Below are positions 42,901 to 50,900 of a stretch of DNA of 64,000 nt, piece after piece; the first letter of the stretch is position 1, and each line of letters begins with the position of its first letter. Under the pieces are notes generated by a model, which was not told the DNA's origin, ran no database searches, and saw nothing but the letters and a program-made list of their open reading frames with translations. The position numbers were made by a program, and so were the translations under genes. Source of the stretch: Christensenella sp964438705 (GTDB lineage Bacteria; Bacillota; Clostridia; Christensenellales; Christensenellaceae); contig CAYTKQ010000015.1 in assembly GCA_964438705.1 (NCBI GenBank), forward strand, positions 1 to 64,000. Reading direction: 5' to 3'.

Positions 42901-43424
42901 TATAAAAATGTCTTACCAACGGGCGGCGTCGGAATTTTGTCTGTTCTGGGAACGACCTCGTCCTGACGGATGATTTTGGTATCGATCACCAGCCCGTGCT
43001 GATCCGCAAAGGTGATCGCCACGTCGTCCGAAGAATACTCCTCCACGATTGCCATCGCTGTCGGCGCGTTATCGTCCGCTGTCGGTGGCTCCGCCTCGAT
43101 CTGTGCGGTCTTCTGCTCAGGCTCTGATTCCGGCTGCGCCGATACCTCAGGGTCTTCCGGTATTATCGGCCCGATTTCCGGCTCCGTTTCGTCGGATACG
43201 CGCATCGCATCGCTTTCCTCGGGCAGCATCAGCTGCGCTTGCGCCGCGTTCGCGTCATCCTGTTCTTCCTGCGCAAACGCACCCGTTTGCACCAATCCAA
43301 AGCACATCACGACGACAAGGATGATCCCTGCCAATCGAAAAAGTCTTTTTTTGCTTCCTTCTTTTGCCGCGCTGTTTTTTGCCGCGCGCGCGCCGGATGA
43401 ATGAGTCTTTTTTTCTATTCTCAT
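39942..43424 (-). CDS. InlB B-repeat (Listeria-Bacteroides repeat) surface protein with C-terminal membrane anchor
   Basis: A 1160-residue exported protein. ATG 43424 follows AGGAG; an ATG six bases up is too close. A basic N-terminus and hydrophobic signal are at about 25-52, then an acidic Glu/Gln/Pro stretch to 110. Beta-grasp InlB repeats follow, recognised by G/F-WY-type ends (GYAFLWWSLEKNG about 240, AIFEGWYYDD about 608, SFLGWYFVTD about 716, LVFAGWRSD about 793). An MBG-like module with KEYDGTPF lies near 834, then a Pro/Ser/Thr-rich linker (about 920-1040). Three hydrophobic helices end it instead of LPxTG. It is probably a membrane-anchored adhesin or surface protein. Confidence 0.87.
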   Translation of the reverse strand: MRIEKKTHSSGARAAKNSAAKEGSKKRLFRLAGIILVVVMCFGLVQTGAFAQEEQDDANAAQAQLMLPEESDAMRVSDETEPEIGPIIPEDPEVSAQPESEPEQKTAQIEAEPPTADDNAPTAMAIVEEYSSDDVAITFADQHGLVIDTKIIRQDEVVPRTDKIPTPPVGKTFLYWTLDDGTEKEFVFGTATASGDMTFVPVFSGAHYVHFEADGSESAFDPAFVTEGDAAAKPEGDPVRIGYAFLWWSLEKNGTAYDFATPVTAPMTLHAVWEAQPVRYSVVSWLEKPNIPVGTVLVWPRDYTSYKVAEGFAPAGITVSDVAQIDSKLLPATDELIFFEYGRTIPATLKGNGQSVVNVLYNRSVYTQQFALSDSAPISGTVEWNWFGGSPWENKTFENPGTQVVYQFQAKYEQDVSGLWPSLGVNTSMTSYSAYADRQLAAAQPDSWQSAAARIGSSNVTTKRISLSADMIPLFSKTITWYPTYSTNMVRYDVNYWTEPLPGQSLTDAPAGSVQSYAGRTYLKNETLSQTLYTNQATFSGKNIDGMELRASTNTAQADGFIYDFYYGRKPVNIQYQTNGGSVIAAKSNVLHGERIAGHRPQDPQRANAIFEGWYYDDAFQNPVDWQNDIVSASAHRGLTPTVVETVTLYAKWQATDYTVSFYERKSGIGETQPIDVKFAGSGAYMDLSQPIVMTVSGKRYPLTEGVQVPGYGSFLGWYFVTDAGNTGGSFSDLIAIKRSYDVYAHWRTDGFRVTYEKGDAAAGIAPVDPSTYMLGTQTRVQESTDGMTAGTLVFAGWRSDLDGRLYRPGQLMTIKGDTVLNAVWRARERLTFTAASGTKEYDGTPFMAANATLTQGTLFETDTFRVKMTPESSITEPGTRPNVIQSVVILRGGTDVTNEYDFAPFADGILRITPKAANEPSKGDQTPDNSTNVPPTTPSGPSGGGTAAETPSMPDNNGSAEKTPSEPDDNGITQNTAQTQPKSVKTTPQQTAASAENPAAAQDGTGTDFAVAIDAPEARTDDATSVAQVFEDAGMSESINDSGIPLAGAAASWSLADLLLMILSAVVSLSAGIVWLSGRKKKEDARRRKTGLMTVAGIAVAIVSAVVFLLTQDMRLPVAWFDRWTLLMAVFAAINVAVTMMCVKRYKKNTEDKQAAMAG

Positions 43425-43635
43425 ACCCATCTCCTTTTTAAAGCCGACAGCCGCATTTTACTCGTTCTATTTGAGATCATGCAGGTCGCCGGCCGATTCA
43501 TTTTATTGATACACGGCAATTGTCAACAAACTGTAGAGGATTCGTTAACAATATTTGAATTTTCACGCAAACCAAAAGCGGATGCGCGTTCTTTGCGTCG
43601 AACGCGGACCCGCATCATCGTAAAGCTGTTTTTTG

Positions 43636-43857
43636 TTACGCCTGTTTGTCCGCCTGCTTCAAAGCGGATTTCGGCGCTAAGGGTGTTTGTGTCACGGATT
43701 CTCCCACAGCGGGTTCTTCGAAAGAGAGCCCTTCCATAAAATATATTGCGGGGTTTTCCACGGGCGGTTCAACCTCCGCAACCTCCGCAAACGCGGTGAG
43801 GGGTACGAGGCCGATTGCCAGGATGGCTGCCAGCAGGACAACAAAAAAGATTTTCAA
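43636..43857 (-). CDS. Short secreted protein, start possibly frameshifted at an A7 run
   Basis: The 73 residues begin with a clear signal peptide (KIFFVVLLAAILAIGLVPLTAFA), followed by a short Pro/Glu-rich acidic tail. The frame begins with TTG 43857. An ATG ten bases upstream, followed by seven A residues (43867-43876 on the plus strand is CAT preceded by T7), is out of frame by one. With six A residues the reading would be ATG-AAA-AAA-TTG-AAA, giving a normal signal n-region MKKLK. So either TTG is used, or the gene is switched or broken by slippage. It lies upstream of the surface protein gene on the same strand. No family recognised. Confidence 0.55.
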   Translation of the reverse strand: MKIFFVVLLAAILAIGLVPLTAFAEVAEVEPPVENPAIYFMEGLSFEEPAVGESVTQTPLAPKSALKQADKQA

Positions 43858-44006
43858 TTTTTTTCATCAAATTCTTTGTCACCTTCCTTCATTCTCGATC
43901 ACGATGTTATAATAAACGCAAAAGCGCATGACTATAGCGTTTGCGGGCATTGTTGAACAACCGGTTACACTTTGTTTACACCCCGTTCACAGTATCTTAG
44001 GGAACA

Positions 44007-44036
44007 TTGACTTTTTACTGGTTAGCATTATATAAT
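44007..44036 (+). promoter_or_regulatory. Promoter for the restriction-modification genes
   Basis: TTGACT (44007-44012), 18 bases, TATAAT (44031-44036). It lies in an AT-rich region about 55 bases before the first methyltransferase ATG. Confidence 0.7.
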
Positions 44037-44090
44037 TATTTTGGGTAATTGTGTAATCAAATATCGGGATTGCACAGGAGGAATTTTACA

Positions 44091-45209
44091 ATGAAGACGA
44101 TGATTGATCTTTTCGCCGGTTGTGGCGGATTAAGTTTAGGCCTTGAACATGCTGGCTTTAAGGCTGTATATGCAAATGAAATAAATCCGGTTTGTGCCGA
44201 AACATATATAAAGAATATCGAAATAGGCTGTGATAACTTTTATATCGGTGACATAAATGACTTGGTTGAGAATTTGAAAAGTGGAGAAAAGAGTTTTACA
44301 AATATTGATTTAGTTAGCGGGGGCCCACCCTGCCAAGGTTTTTCGATGGCAAACAGGCAACGCATCATAGATGACCCTAGAAATGGGTTATATAAATCAT
44401 ACTTACAATTTTTAAGCATTGTTAAGCCAAAATTCTTTTTGATGGAAAACGTCAAAGGAATGGCAAACAAAATAGATGAGATTTTTGAAGATTTTTACAA
44501 TGTTTTAGGTGGCTCATATAACATTGCATATGAGATTCTGAACGCTAAGGATTTTGGGGTTCCGCAGAATCGCGAAAGACTTTTTATCATAGGAAACCGT
44601 ATTGGTGTAGATTCGTGTGCGATTTTTGAAAATATTATTGAAACAAAACACATCTCTTATGTCTTGTATGATGCAATAGCTGACTTACCACCTTTGGGCA
44701 TAAACAAAAATAAAAACAAATCATCGATAGAGAATGATGAAGTTGGATATTATCAGCGAGAATACTCCTACTCGGGAACAGAATTTTATAGATATGTTAA
44801 TAACGGTTCTGCTGTTAAGTTTGTCTACAATCACAAGAACCGATACAACAACGAGAGGGATATTGAGATCTACACACTGTTGCCACAAGGGGAAAATTCT
44901 TTGCATAGCAGTATTGCTGATATTATGCCGTATACGTCACGAAATCATATTTTTAAGGACAAATACTTCAAGCTAAAGTCTAATGATGTATGCAAGACAA
45001 TAACATCTCATATGAAGTATGACTGCAACATGTATATTCATCCCACGCAGCCACGAGGTCTTTCTGCACGTGAAGCAGCAAGAGTGCAGACATTTCCTGA
45101 TAATTTTATTTTTACTGGGCCACAAAATAGCTGGTACTTACAGATCGGTAATGCAGTACCCGTCAAGTTGGCAAAAGTTATAGGAGGCGAGATAATAAAA
45201 TGGCTGTAA
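44091..45209 (+). CDS. DNA (cytosine-5-)-methyltransferase 1 of an R-M system
   Basis: A 372-residue C5-cytosine methyltransferase. Motif I is DLFAGCGGLSLGLEHAGF, motif IV GGPPCQGFS with the catalytic cysteine, motif VI MENVKG, motif VIII QNRERLFIIG, and motif X LQIGNAVPVKLA. The variable region between VIII and X holds the target recognition part. ATG 44091 has AGGAGG eight bases upstream. Codon use and base composition are clearly more AT-rich than the flanking genes, which fits recent transfer. It overlaps the second methyltransferase gene by ten bases. Confidence 0.95.
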   Translation: MKTMIDLFAGCGGLSLGLEHAGFKAVYANEINPVCAETYIKNIEIGCDNFYIGDINDLVENLKSGEKSFTNIDLVSGGPPCQGFSMANRQRIIDDPRNGLYKSYLQFLSIVKPKFFLMENVKGMANKIDEIFEDFYNVLGGSYNIAYEILNAKDFGVPQNRERLFIIGNRIGVDSCAIFENIIETKHISYVLYDAIADLPPLGINKNKNKSSIENDEVGYYQREYSYSGTEFYRYVNNGSAVKFVYNHKNRYNNERDIEIYTLLPQGENSLHSSIADIMPYTSRNHIFKDKYFKLKSNDVCKTITSHMKYDCNMYIHPTQPRGLSAREAARVQTFPDNFIFTGPQNSWYLQIGNAVPVKLAKVIGGEIIKWL

Positions 45210-46282
45210 ATCATTTAGAGTTGTTTGCAGGGATCGGGGGTTTTAGACTTGCCCTTGATTTATTATGTAAAGACTTCGATTTGCGTTCTAAAAGCGTAGG
45301 TTTTTCTGAAATTGACGCATATGCGACCAATACATACAAAGCCAATTTTGAAACCTCTGACGAAGTAGAAATGGGCGACATAGTCTCGTTTGTGCACGAT
45401 AACTCAAATGTCATTAATCTTCCAGATTTTGACTTTTTGTCCGGAGGTTTCCCCTGTCAATCATTTAGCATGATGGGAAAACAGAATGGCTTTAACGACA
45501 TGAGGGGCAACGTCTTTTTCCAAATACTCGAAATAATGAAGATTAAAAAGCCAAAATTCATTTTGTTGGAAAATGTGAAGAATATACTGACACACCTCAA
45601 AGGTAAAACCTTTGAGGTGGTTTTGACAGCAATCAAGGATGCTGGTTATCCCTATCTGTACTATGATGTGTTTAATTCTCGAGACTTTTCAATAGCTCAA
45701 AACAGAAATAGAGTTTATATTCTTGCATTAAAAGAGAAACCATGTAGCGATTTCAAATTTAGCAGTAAAGATGTGATGTCTTGTTTTAACATAGCAAAAC
45801 AACACTCATCACTCGTTCAACATAACTATACATTTGAAATCTTAGAAAAGAGTGCAGAAAGTAAATATTATCTTTCTGATGTGATAAAACCTACTATTTT
45901 AGCTGATGGCTCAAAAAATTTCCAATCTAAATCGTCAATAGACCAGTTGGTAGCTCGCCCTTTGACTGCAACAATGGCAAAGATGCATCGCGCCTGTCAA
46001 GACAACTACTTCAGTGACGACTTCATTTTAAGTGATTCGCCAGAAGAATACGCTAAACAGTTTTTTACAAAAGATGAATTGGCAGCAAAAAGCATAAGAA
46101 GATTGACCCCAAAGGAAGCCTTTATTCTACAGGGCTTTAGCGAAGCTTTTTATGCTAATGCAAAAGAGAAAGGCACAAGTGACTCTCAGCTATATAAACA
46201 AGCAGGTAACGCTGTAACCGTTAATACCGTGTATGCAATTTTACACTATCTTTTAGTCGAAAAGAATATTATCGGGGGGTAA
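45200..46282 (+). CDS. DNA (cytosine-5-)-methyltransferase 2 of an R-M system
   Basis: A 360-residue C5-cytosine methyltransferase distinct from the first. Motif I is ELFAGIGGFRLALDL, motif IV GGFPCQSFS, motif VI LENVKN, motif VIII QNRNRVYILAL, and motif X QAGNAVTVNTVY. Two different m5C enzymes in one operon usually mean a non-palindromic target, with one enzyme per strand. It is AT-rich, as are its neighbours. It begins inside the end of the first gene and ends four bases before the putative endonuclease. Confidence 0.95.
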   Translation: MAVNHLELFAGIGGFRLALDLLCKDFDLRSKSVGFSEIDAYATNTYKANFETSDEVEMGDIVSFVHDNSNVINLPDFDFLSGGFPCQSFSMMGKQNGFNDMRGNVFFQILEIMKIKKPKFILLENVKNILTHLKGKTFEVVLTAIKDAGYPYLYYDVFNSRDFSIAQNRNRVYILALKEKPCSDFKFSSKDVMSCFNIAKQHSSLVQHNYTFEILEKSAESKYYLSDVIKPTILADGSKNFQSKSSIDQLVARPLTATMAKMHRACQDNYFSDDFILSDSPEEYAKQFFTKDELAAKSIRRLTPKEAFILQGFSEAFYANAKEKGTSDSQLYKQAGNAVTVNTVYAILHYLLVEKNIIGG

Positions 46283-46286
46283 ACAT

Positions 46287-47375
46287 ATGTTTTTTGAATT
46301 GCATGGCGAAAACAAAATTGGATATAAAGTCCTTTCGGAAGCAGACTTGGGTATTGGGGCTGATTCACATCAAACGCACATAGGGTTGTCAGAACATGTC
46401 TTGACATTTTTACCGGATAGAGACAAAATAAGCGAAGATTCAATTTTCATTTACGAGGATAAGTTCGAGTACATTGATGCTTATTTTGGCAGAATTGAAC
46501 GCCCCGATGGCTCTTTCAGAAGCCCTAAAATACGGATTGGTGACAGAGGTTGCGTATCCATTGTTTCGACCATTCGTGAAATTGTGCGCAAAAACATAGG
46601 ATCAAGTATTTGGTGCCTATTGTGGTTTGGATTAAAAAATGAAAAAGTAGTGTTCTTTCTTTTTAATTCAAACTCTGCCGATTACATTAACATCGAAACC
46701 GCCGGATTGCCATTTGATAAAAAAGGTACTCGGGCTATAAGTAATGAACACCCTTCTTTTGATTTATTGGTGCAATATTTAGAAAACAAAGTTAACGCCA
46801 ATGGCGTTGAAGTCTTGAAAGAGTTGGAAGTAGTTTCCCAAACACAAGATTTGCAACTTGACAGGCGTTTCAAAAAATATGATATTGAAAAGGCAAATTT
46901 AAGATTTAGAGAAATTGGAAGAGACGGAGAGCATAGGGTGGCGCAATATCTAAGCCGAAAGGTCGAGAATGGGGAGCTATCGTGCTTCACATGGCATAAC
47001 GAACATGGCGAAAGCGGGTTGCCATATGATTTCACGGTGCAAGATAATAGAGCAAATTTCTATTATTTTGATGTTAAAACTACTGGTTACGACTTTAATC
47101 AAAAAATGATTTTCAGCACACAAGAAATTGAATTTATTGCAGATCCTGCTGTTAATTATTGCATCTATCGAGTCTATAAAAGCAGTAGCGAATGCTATTT
47201 TCTTAGAATTTGTGATGACTGTAAAGACTTATCCTCTCAAATATGGTCTCAAACAAAGGTATATGCACATGGATTAGAACGATTGCAAGTTGAATTACAA
47301 TCGGCCAAACTCGCCATCTCGCCCAACTTGCCATTGTTAAGATTCAAACCGGAAATGACTATTTCGACTCCATAA
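46287..47375 (+). CDS. Putative restriction endonuclease with DUF3883-type C-terminal domain
   Basis: A 362-residue protein. The C-terminal half has a DUF3883/PD-(D/E)xK-like pattern: GEHRVAQYLSRK, then ESGLPYDFTV, then YYFDVKTTGYD, supplying a plausible E...D...D-x-K metal site, followed by FSTQEIEFI. The N-terminal half (about 1-200) is not recognised and could hold DNA recognition. Immediate linkage to two cytosine methyltransferases and strong AT-richness make it the cutting partner of a type II (probably type IIS-like) system; this is inferred. GGGGGG precedes ATG 46287. No controller (C) protein is present. Confidence 0.8.
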   Translation: MFFELHGENKIGYKVLSEADLGIGADSHQTHIGLSEHVLTFLPDRDKISEDSIFIYEDKFEYIDAYFGRIERPDGSFRSPKIRIGDRGCVSIVSTIREIVRKNIGSSIWCLLWFGLKNEKVVFFLFNSNSADYINIETAGLPFDKKGTRAISNEHPSFDLLVQYLENKVNANGVEVLKELEVVSQTQDLQLDRRFKKYDIEKANLRFREIGRDGEHRVAQYLSRKVENGELSCFTWHNEHGESGLPYDFTVQDNRANFYYFDVKTTGYDFNQKMIFSTQEIEFIADPAVNYCIYRVYKSSSECYFLRICDDCKDLSSQIWSQTKVYAHGLERLQVELQSAKLAISPNLPLLRFKPEMTISTP

Positions 47376-47444
47376 TTTCCTTGCAATCACAAACCCATAT
47401 GGCAGAAAGATATGGTTCGTCTTAAGGTCCAAACGTTCGCCCCC

Positions 47445-47473
47445 TTTACAAAGCAGGTTTTATGCCATATAAT
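47445..47473 (+). promoter_or_regulatory. Promoter of the T-box-ileS transcript
   Basis: TTTACA (47445-47450), 17 bases, TATAAT (47468-47473). It lies between the R-M island and the T-box leader. Confidence 0.75.
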
Positions 47474-47479
47474 AGGGAC

Positions 47480-47719
47480 TGTTGACCGATATATTCCGGC
47501 GATGGACCGACAAACGTCTTAAAAAGTGGCCCACAGAGCGAGCGGGGGATGGTGGAAGACCCGCGGCAACGCTTTTTTGGATTATCACGCGTCCGAATTA
47601 CGCCGCGCGCCCCGCGCGTTACAGCGGGAAAGAGCGTCCCTCAATGCGATTTATGCAGGGGGAAATTCAGGTGGTACCGCGTGATTTTGCGTCCTGATCT
47701 TTGTGATCGGGGCGTTTTT
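47480..47719 (+). promoter_or_regulatory. T-box leader, isoleucine type
   Basis: A tRNA-sensing leader before ileS. Stem I shows AGAGCGAG (about 47533-47540) and the distal-loop GGTGGAA (47560-47566 region). An ATC at 47583-47585 is the candidate isoleucine specifier. The T-box sequence AGGTGGTACCGCG is at 47669-47681. The terminator is CGTCCTGATC (47690-47699) with GATCGGGGCG (47705-47714) and five T residues. Uncharged tRNA-Ile should pair with both sites and allow read-through into ileS. Confidence 0.92.
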
Positions 47720-47746
47720 GATTGGCGCAGAAGTGAAGGAGAGATT

Positions 47747-50700
47747 ATGTATAAGAAGGTTTCGACAGATTTGAAATTCACAGAGAGGGAGCTCGAAGTC
47801 CTCGACTTCTGGAACGAACACAAAATATTTGAGAAAAGCGTGGAGGAGAGCAAGGGAAAGCCCGAGTTCACCTTCTACGACGGCCCGCCCACGGCGAACG
47901 GCAAGCCGCACATCGGGCACATCTTAACGCGCAGCATCAAGGACCTGATTCCGCGCTACAAGACCATGCAGGGCTATAACGTGCTTAGGAAGGCGGGCTG
48001 GGATACGCATGGCCTTCCGGTGGAGCTCGAGGTGGAAAAAATGCTCGGCCTCGACGGAAAAGAGCAGATCGAGGGGTATGGCGTGGAGCCGTTCATCCAG
48101 AAATGCAAAGAATCCGTGTGGAAATACAAGGGCGAGTGGGAAAAGATGTCCGAACGCGTAGGCTTTTGGGCAGATATGGAAGACCCGTACGTCACCTACG
48201 AAAACGACTACATCGAATCCGTATGGTGGTCCTTAAAGGAGATTGCCAATAAGGGATTGCTGTATAAGGGCCACAAGATCGTTCCCTACTGCCCGCGCTG
48301 CGGAACGGCGCTTTCCTCGCACGAGGTGGCGCAGGGGTATAAGGACGTGAAGGAAACGTCCATCTTTGTGCGCTTCAAGGTGAAGGGCGAGGACGCCTAT
48401 TTCCTCGCGTGGACGACGACGCCGTGGACGCTGCCCTCAAATGTGGGCCTGTGCGTGAACCCGAACGAGGAATACGTGCTCGCGCAGGATAAAAACGGCG
48501 ACCAGTATTATCTCGCTAAGGCGCTGTGCGAAACGCTGCTCGGTGAGGACGCGCACATCGTGAGCAAGTTTATGGGCAGGGAGCTCGAATATAAGGAATA
48601 CGAGCCGCTCTTTGATTTTGTGAAGCCGGATAAAAAGGCGTGGTACATCACGTGTGACACCTTCGTCACCCTGACGGACGGCAGCGGCATTGTGCACATG
48701 GCGCCCGCGTTCGGCGAGGACGACGCGAACGTCGGCAGGAAGTATGACCTTCCGTTTGTGCAGCTCGTGAAGCCGGACGGCACATTGAGCGAGGAAACCA
48801 AGTGGTCGGGTGTGTTCGTCAAAAAGGCGGACAAGCTGATCATTGAGGATTTAAGGGAGCGCGGCCTGCTGTTTGCAGAGCTGCCGTACGAGCACAGCTA
48901 TCCGTTCTGCTGGCGATGCGATACGCCCCTCATCTATTACGCGCGCTCTACGTGGTTCATCAAAATGACACAGCTCAAAGATAATCTGCTGAAAAACAAC
49001 GCCAGCGTGAACTGGCTGCCCGAAAACATCCGCGACGGACGCATGGGCAACTTCTTGGAAAACGTGATCGACTGGGGCATCTCCCGCGAACGCTATTGGG
49101 GCACGCCGCTGCCCGTGTGGGTGTGCGACTGCGGGGAGATTCACGTCATAGGCTCACGTCAGGAATTAAGAGACATGGCCGAGCAGGAGGTGGGCGAGGA
49201 CATCGAGCTGCACAAGCCCTTCCTTGACCCGATCACCCTAAAGTGCAAAAAATGCGGAGGAAGCATGAAGCGCGTGCCCGAGGTCATTGATTGCTGGTAC
49301 GACAGCGGCTCCATGCCCTTTGCGCAGTGGCACTACCCCTTTGAAAACAAGGAGAAATTTGAAAGCCACTTCCCGGCGAATTTCATCAGCGAGGCGGTGG
49401 ACCAGACGCGCGGGTGGTTCTATACCTTGCTTGCCATCGGCACGCTGATCTTTGACAAAGCGCCCTTTGAAAACTGCATCGTGCTTGGGCATGTGCAGGA
49501 TAAGGACGGGCAGAAGATGAGCAAGCACAAGGGCAATGTCGTCGATCCGTGGAGCGTGCTCGATAAGCAGGGCGCGGACGCTGTGCGGTGGTATTTCTAT
49601 TCGGCGAGCGCGCCGTGGCTGCCCTCTCGCTTCTATGACGAGGCGGTGAGCGAGACGCAGCGCAAGTTTATGGGTACGCTGTGGAACACCTACGCGTTTT
49701 ATGTGCTGTATGCGGACATCGACAGCTTCGACCCGACGCAGCACACGCTCAACCCCGTAAACATCATGGACAAGTGGGTGCTTTCGCGCCTCAACTCCCT
49801 CGTGAAAACGGTGACGGACGATCTCGATCATTACCGCATCGTAGAGCCGTCGCGCGAGCTGAACAAATTTGTGGACGAGCTTTCCAACTGGTATGTGCGC
49901 CGCTGCCGCGACCGCTTCTGGGGAAGCGGGATGCAGCAGGATAAGATCGACGCGTTCATGACGCTCTACACGGTGCTCGAGACAGTGATCCGTCTGCTTG
50001 CGCCCTTCACGCCGTTCATGACGGAGAGCATCTACCAGAACCTCGTGCGCACGAACGACAAAAATGCGCCCGTCTCCATCCATCTCACGCGCTGGCCCAA
50101 GGCGGATGCGGCGCTGATGGACGCGAAGCTCGAGGCCGATATGGACGCTGTTCTCAATGTGGTGAACCTTGGGCGCGCGTGCCGCAACACGGCGAACATC
50201 AAAAACCGTCAGCCTGTGGGCAAGATATTCGTAAGCGGCATCGACCATCTGGACGAAACGTTTTTAGAGGTCATCCGCGGGGAGCTGAACGTCAAGGAAG
50301 TGGAGCTTGGCGCGGCGGCGGCAGAATATATCACCTACAACCTCAAGCCGCAGATGCGCACGTTGGGGCCGAAGTACGGCAAGCTGTTAAACGGCATCCG
50401 CGCGCACCTTGCGGGCGCGGACGGTATGGCGGTGGTGGGCACGGTGAAAAGCGGCGCGGCGTATGAATTCGAGGTAGACGGACAGCCCGTGGCCCTCATG
50501 GAGGAGGATATCCTCATCGAGCCCGCGCAGCGCGAAGGCTTTGTTGCGGAGACGAGCGGAGATTTCGCGGTCATTATTGACACGGCATTGACGCCCGCGC
50601 TCATCGAGGAGGGCAACGTGCGCGAGTTGATCTCCAAGATACAGACCATGCGCAAGGAAGCGGGCTTCGAGGTGACGGACAAGATCGCGCTCTTTGCAAA

Positions 50701-50857
50701 GGACAACGACGCGGTCGTGAAGGTCATGAAAAACAACGAAGCGCAAATTCGAAAAGAGGTGCTTGCGCTGGACGTAAATTATGGCAGCGTTGACGGCTAT
50801 GAAAAGGAATGGAGCATCAACGGTGAAAAGGTCGTGCTGGGTGTGAAAAAGGCATAG
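47747..50857 (+). CDS. ileS: Isoleucine--tRNA ligase, eukaryotic-like type 2 form
   Basis: A 1036-residue class I synthetase. HIGH is GKPHIGHIL (residues 55-58) in FTFYDGPPTANGKP. The editing domain has WTTTPWTLPSNVGL, and KMSKS appears as GQKMSKHKGN. Zinc-like cysteines are present (CPRCGTA; CKKCGGSMKRVPEVIDCWYDSGS). Length and the 'EVIDCWYDSG' region fit the type 2 (eukaryote-like) bacterial IleRS, which is often little affected by mupirocin. That last point is family knowledge, not seen here. ATG 47747 follows GGAGAG; the frame is open to 47549 through the T-box and is not used. It is regulated by the T-box. Confidence 0.96.
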   Translation: MYKKVSTDLKFTERELEVLDFWNEHKIFEKSVEESKGKPEFTFYDGPPTANGKPHIGHILTRSIKDLIPRYKTMQGYNVLRKAGWDTHGLPVELEVEKMLGLDGKEQIEGYGVEPFIQKCKESVWKYKGEWEKMSERVGFWADMEDPYVTYENDYIESVWWSLKEIANKGLLYKGHKIVPYCPRCGTALSSHEVAQGYKDVKETSIFVRFKVKGEDAYFLAWTTTPWTLPSNVGLCVNPNEEYVLAQDKNGDQYYLAKALCETLLGEDAHIVSKFMGRELEYKEYEPLFDFVKPDKKAWYITCDTFVTLTDGSGIVHMAPAFGEDDANVGRKYDLPFVQLVKPDGTLSEETKWSGVFVKKADKLIIEDLRERGLLFAELPYEHSYPFCWRCDTPLIYYARSTWFIKMTQLKDNLLKNNASVNWLPENIRDGRMGNFLENVIDWGISRERYWGTPLPVWVCDCGEIHVIGSRQELRDMAEQEVGEDIELHKPFLDPITLKCKKCGGSMKRVPEVIDCWYDSGSMPFAQWHYPFENKEKFESHFPANFISEAVDQTRGWFYTLLAIGTLIFDKAPFENCIVLGHVQDKDGQKMSKHKGNVVDPWSVLDKQGADAVRWYFYSASAPWLPSRFYDEAVSETQRKFMGTLWNTYAFYVLYADIDSFDPTQHTLNPVNIMDKWVLSRLNSLVKTVTDDLDHYRIVEPSRELNKFVDELSNWYVRRCRDRFWGSGMQQDKIDAFMTLYTVLETVIRLLAPFTPFMTESIYQNLVRTNDKNAPVSIHLTRWPKADAALMDAKLEADMDAVLNVVNLGRACRNTANIKNRQPVGKIFVSGIDHLDETFLEVIRGELNVKEVELGAAAAEYITYNLKPQMRTLGPKYGKLLNGIRAHLAGADGMAVVGTVKSGAAYEFEVDGQPVALMEEDILIEPAQREGFVAETSGDFAVIIDTALTPALIEEGNVRELISKIQTMRKEAGFEVTDKIALFAKDNDAVVKVMKNNEAQIRKEVLALDVNYGSVDGYEKEWSINGEKVVLGVKKA

Positions 50858-50871
50858 ATGATCGTTGCGTT

Positions 50872-50900
50872 CAAGAGGGCGGCCCTGCCGCTCTCTTTTT
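50872..50900 (+). terminator. Rho-independent terminator
   Basis: AGAGGGCGGC and GCCGCTCTCT form a stem followed by T residues, directly after ileS. The stop codon of the convergent SLOG gene overlaps its T-run. Confidence 0.8.

Noticed and set aside
43858..47444. Insertion-sequence ends around the restriction-modification island
   Set aside because: I looked for flanking direct or inverted repeats and for a transposase or integrase and found none; the island edges stay undefined.
47549..47746. N-terminal extension of IleS through the leader
   Set aside because: The frame is open but runs across the T-box and its terminator; ATG 47747 has a proper ribosome binding site and matches the family start.
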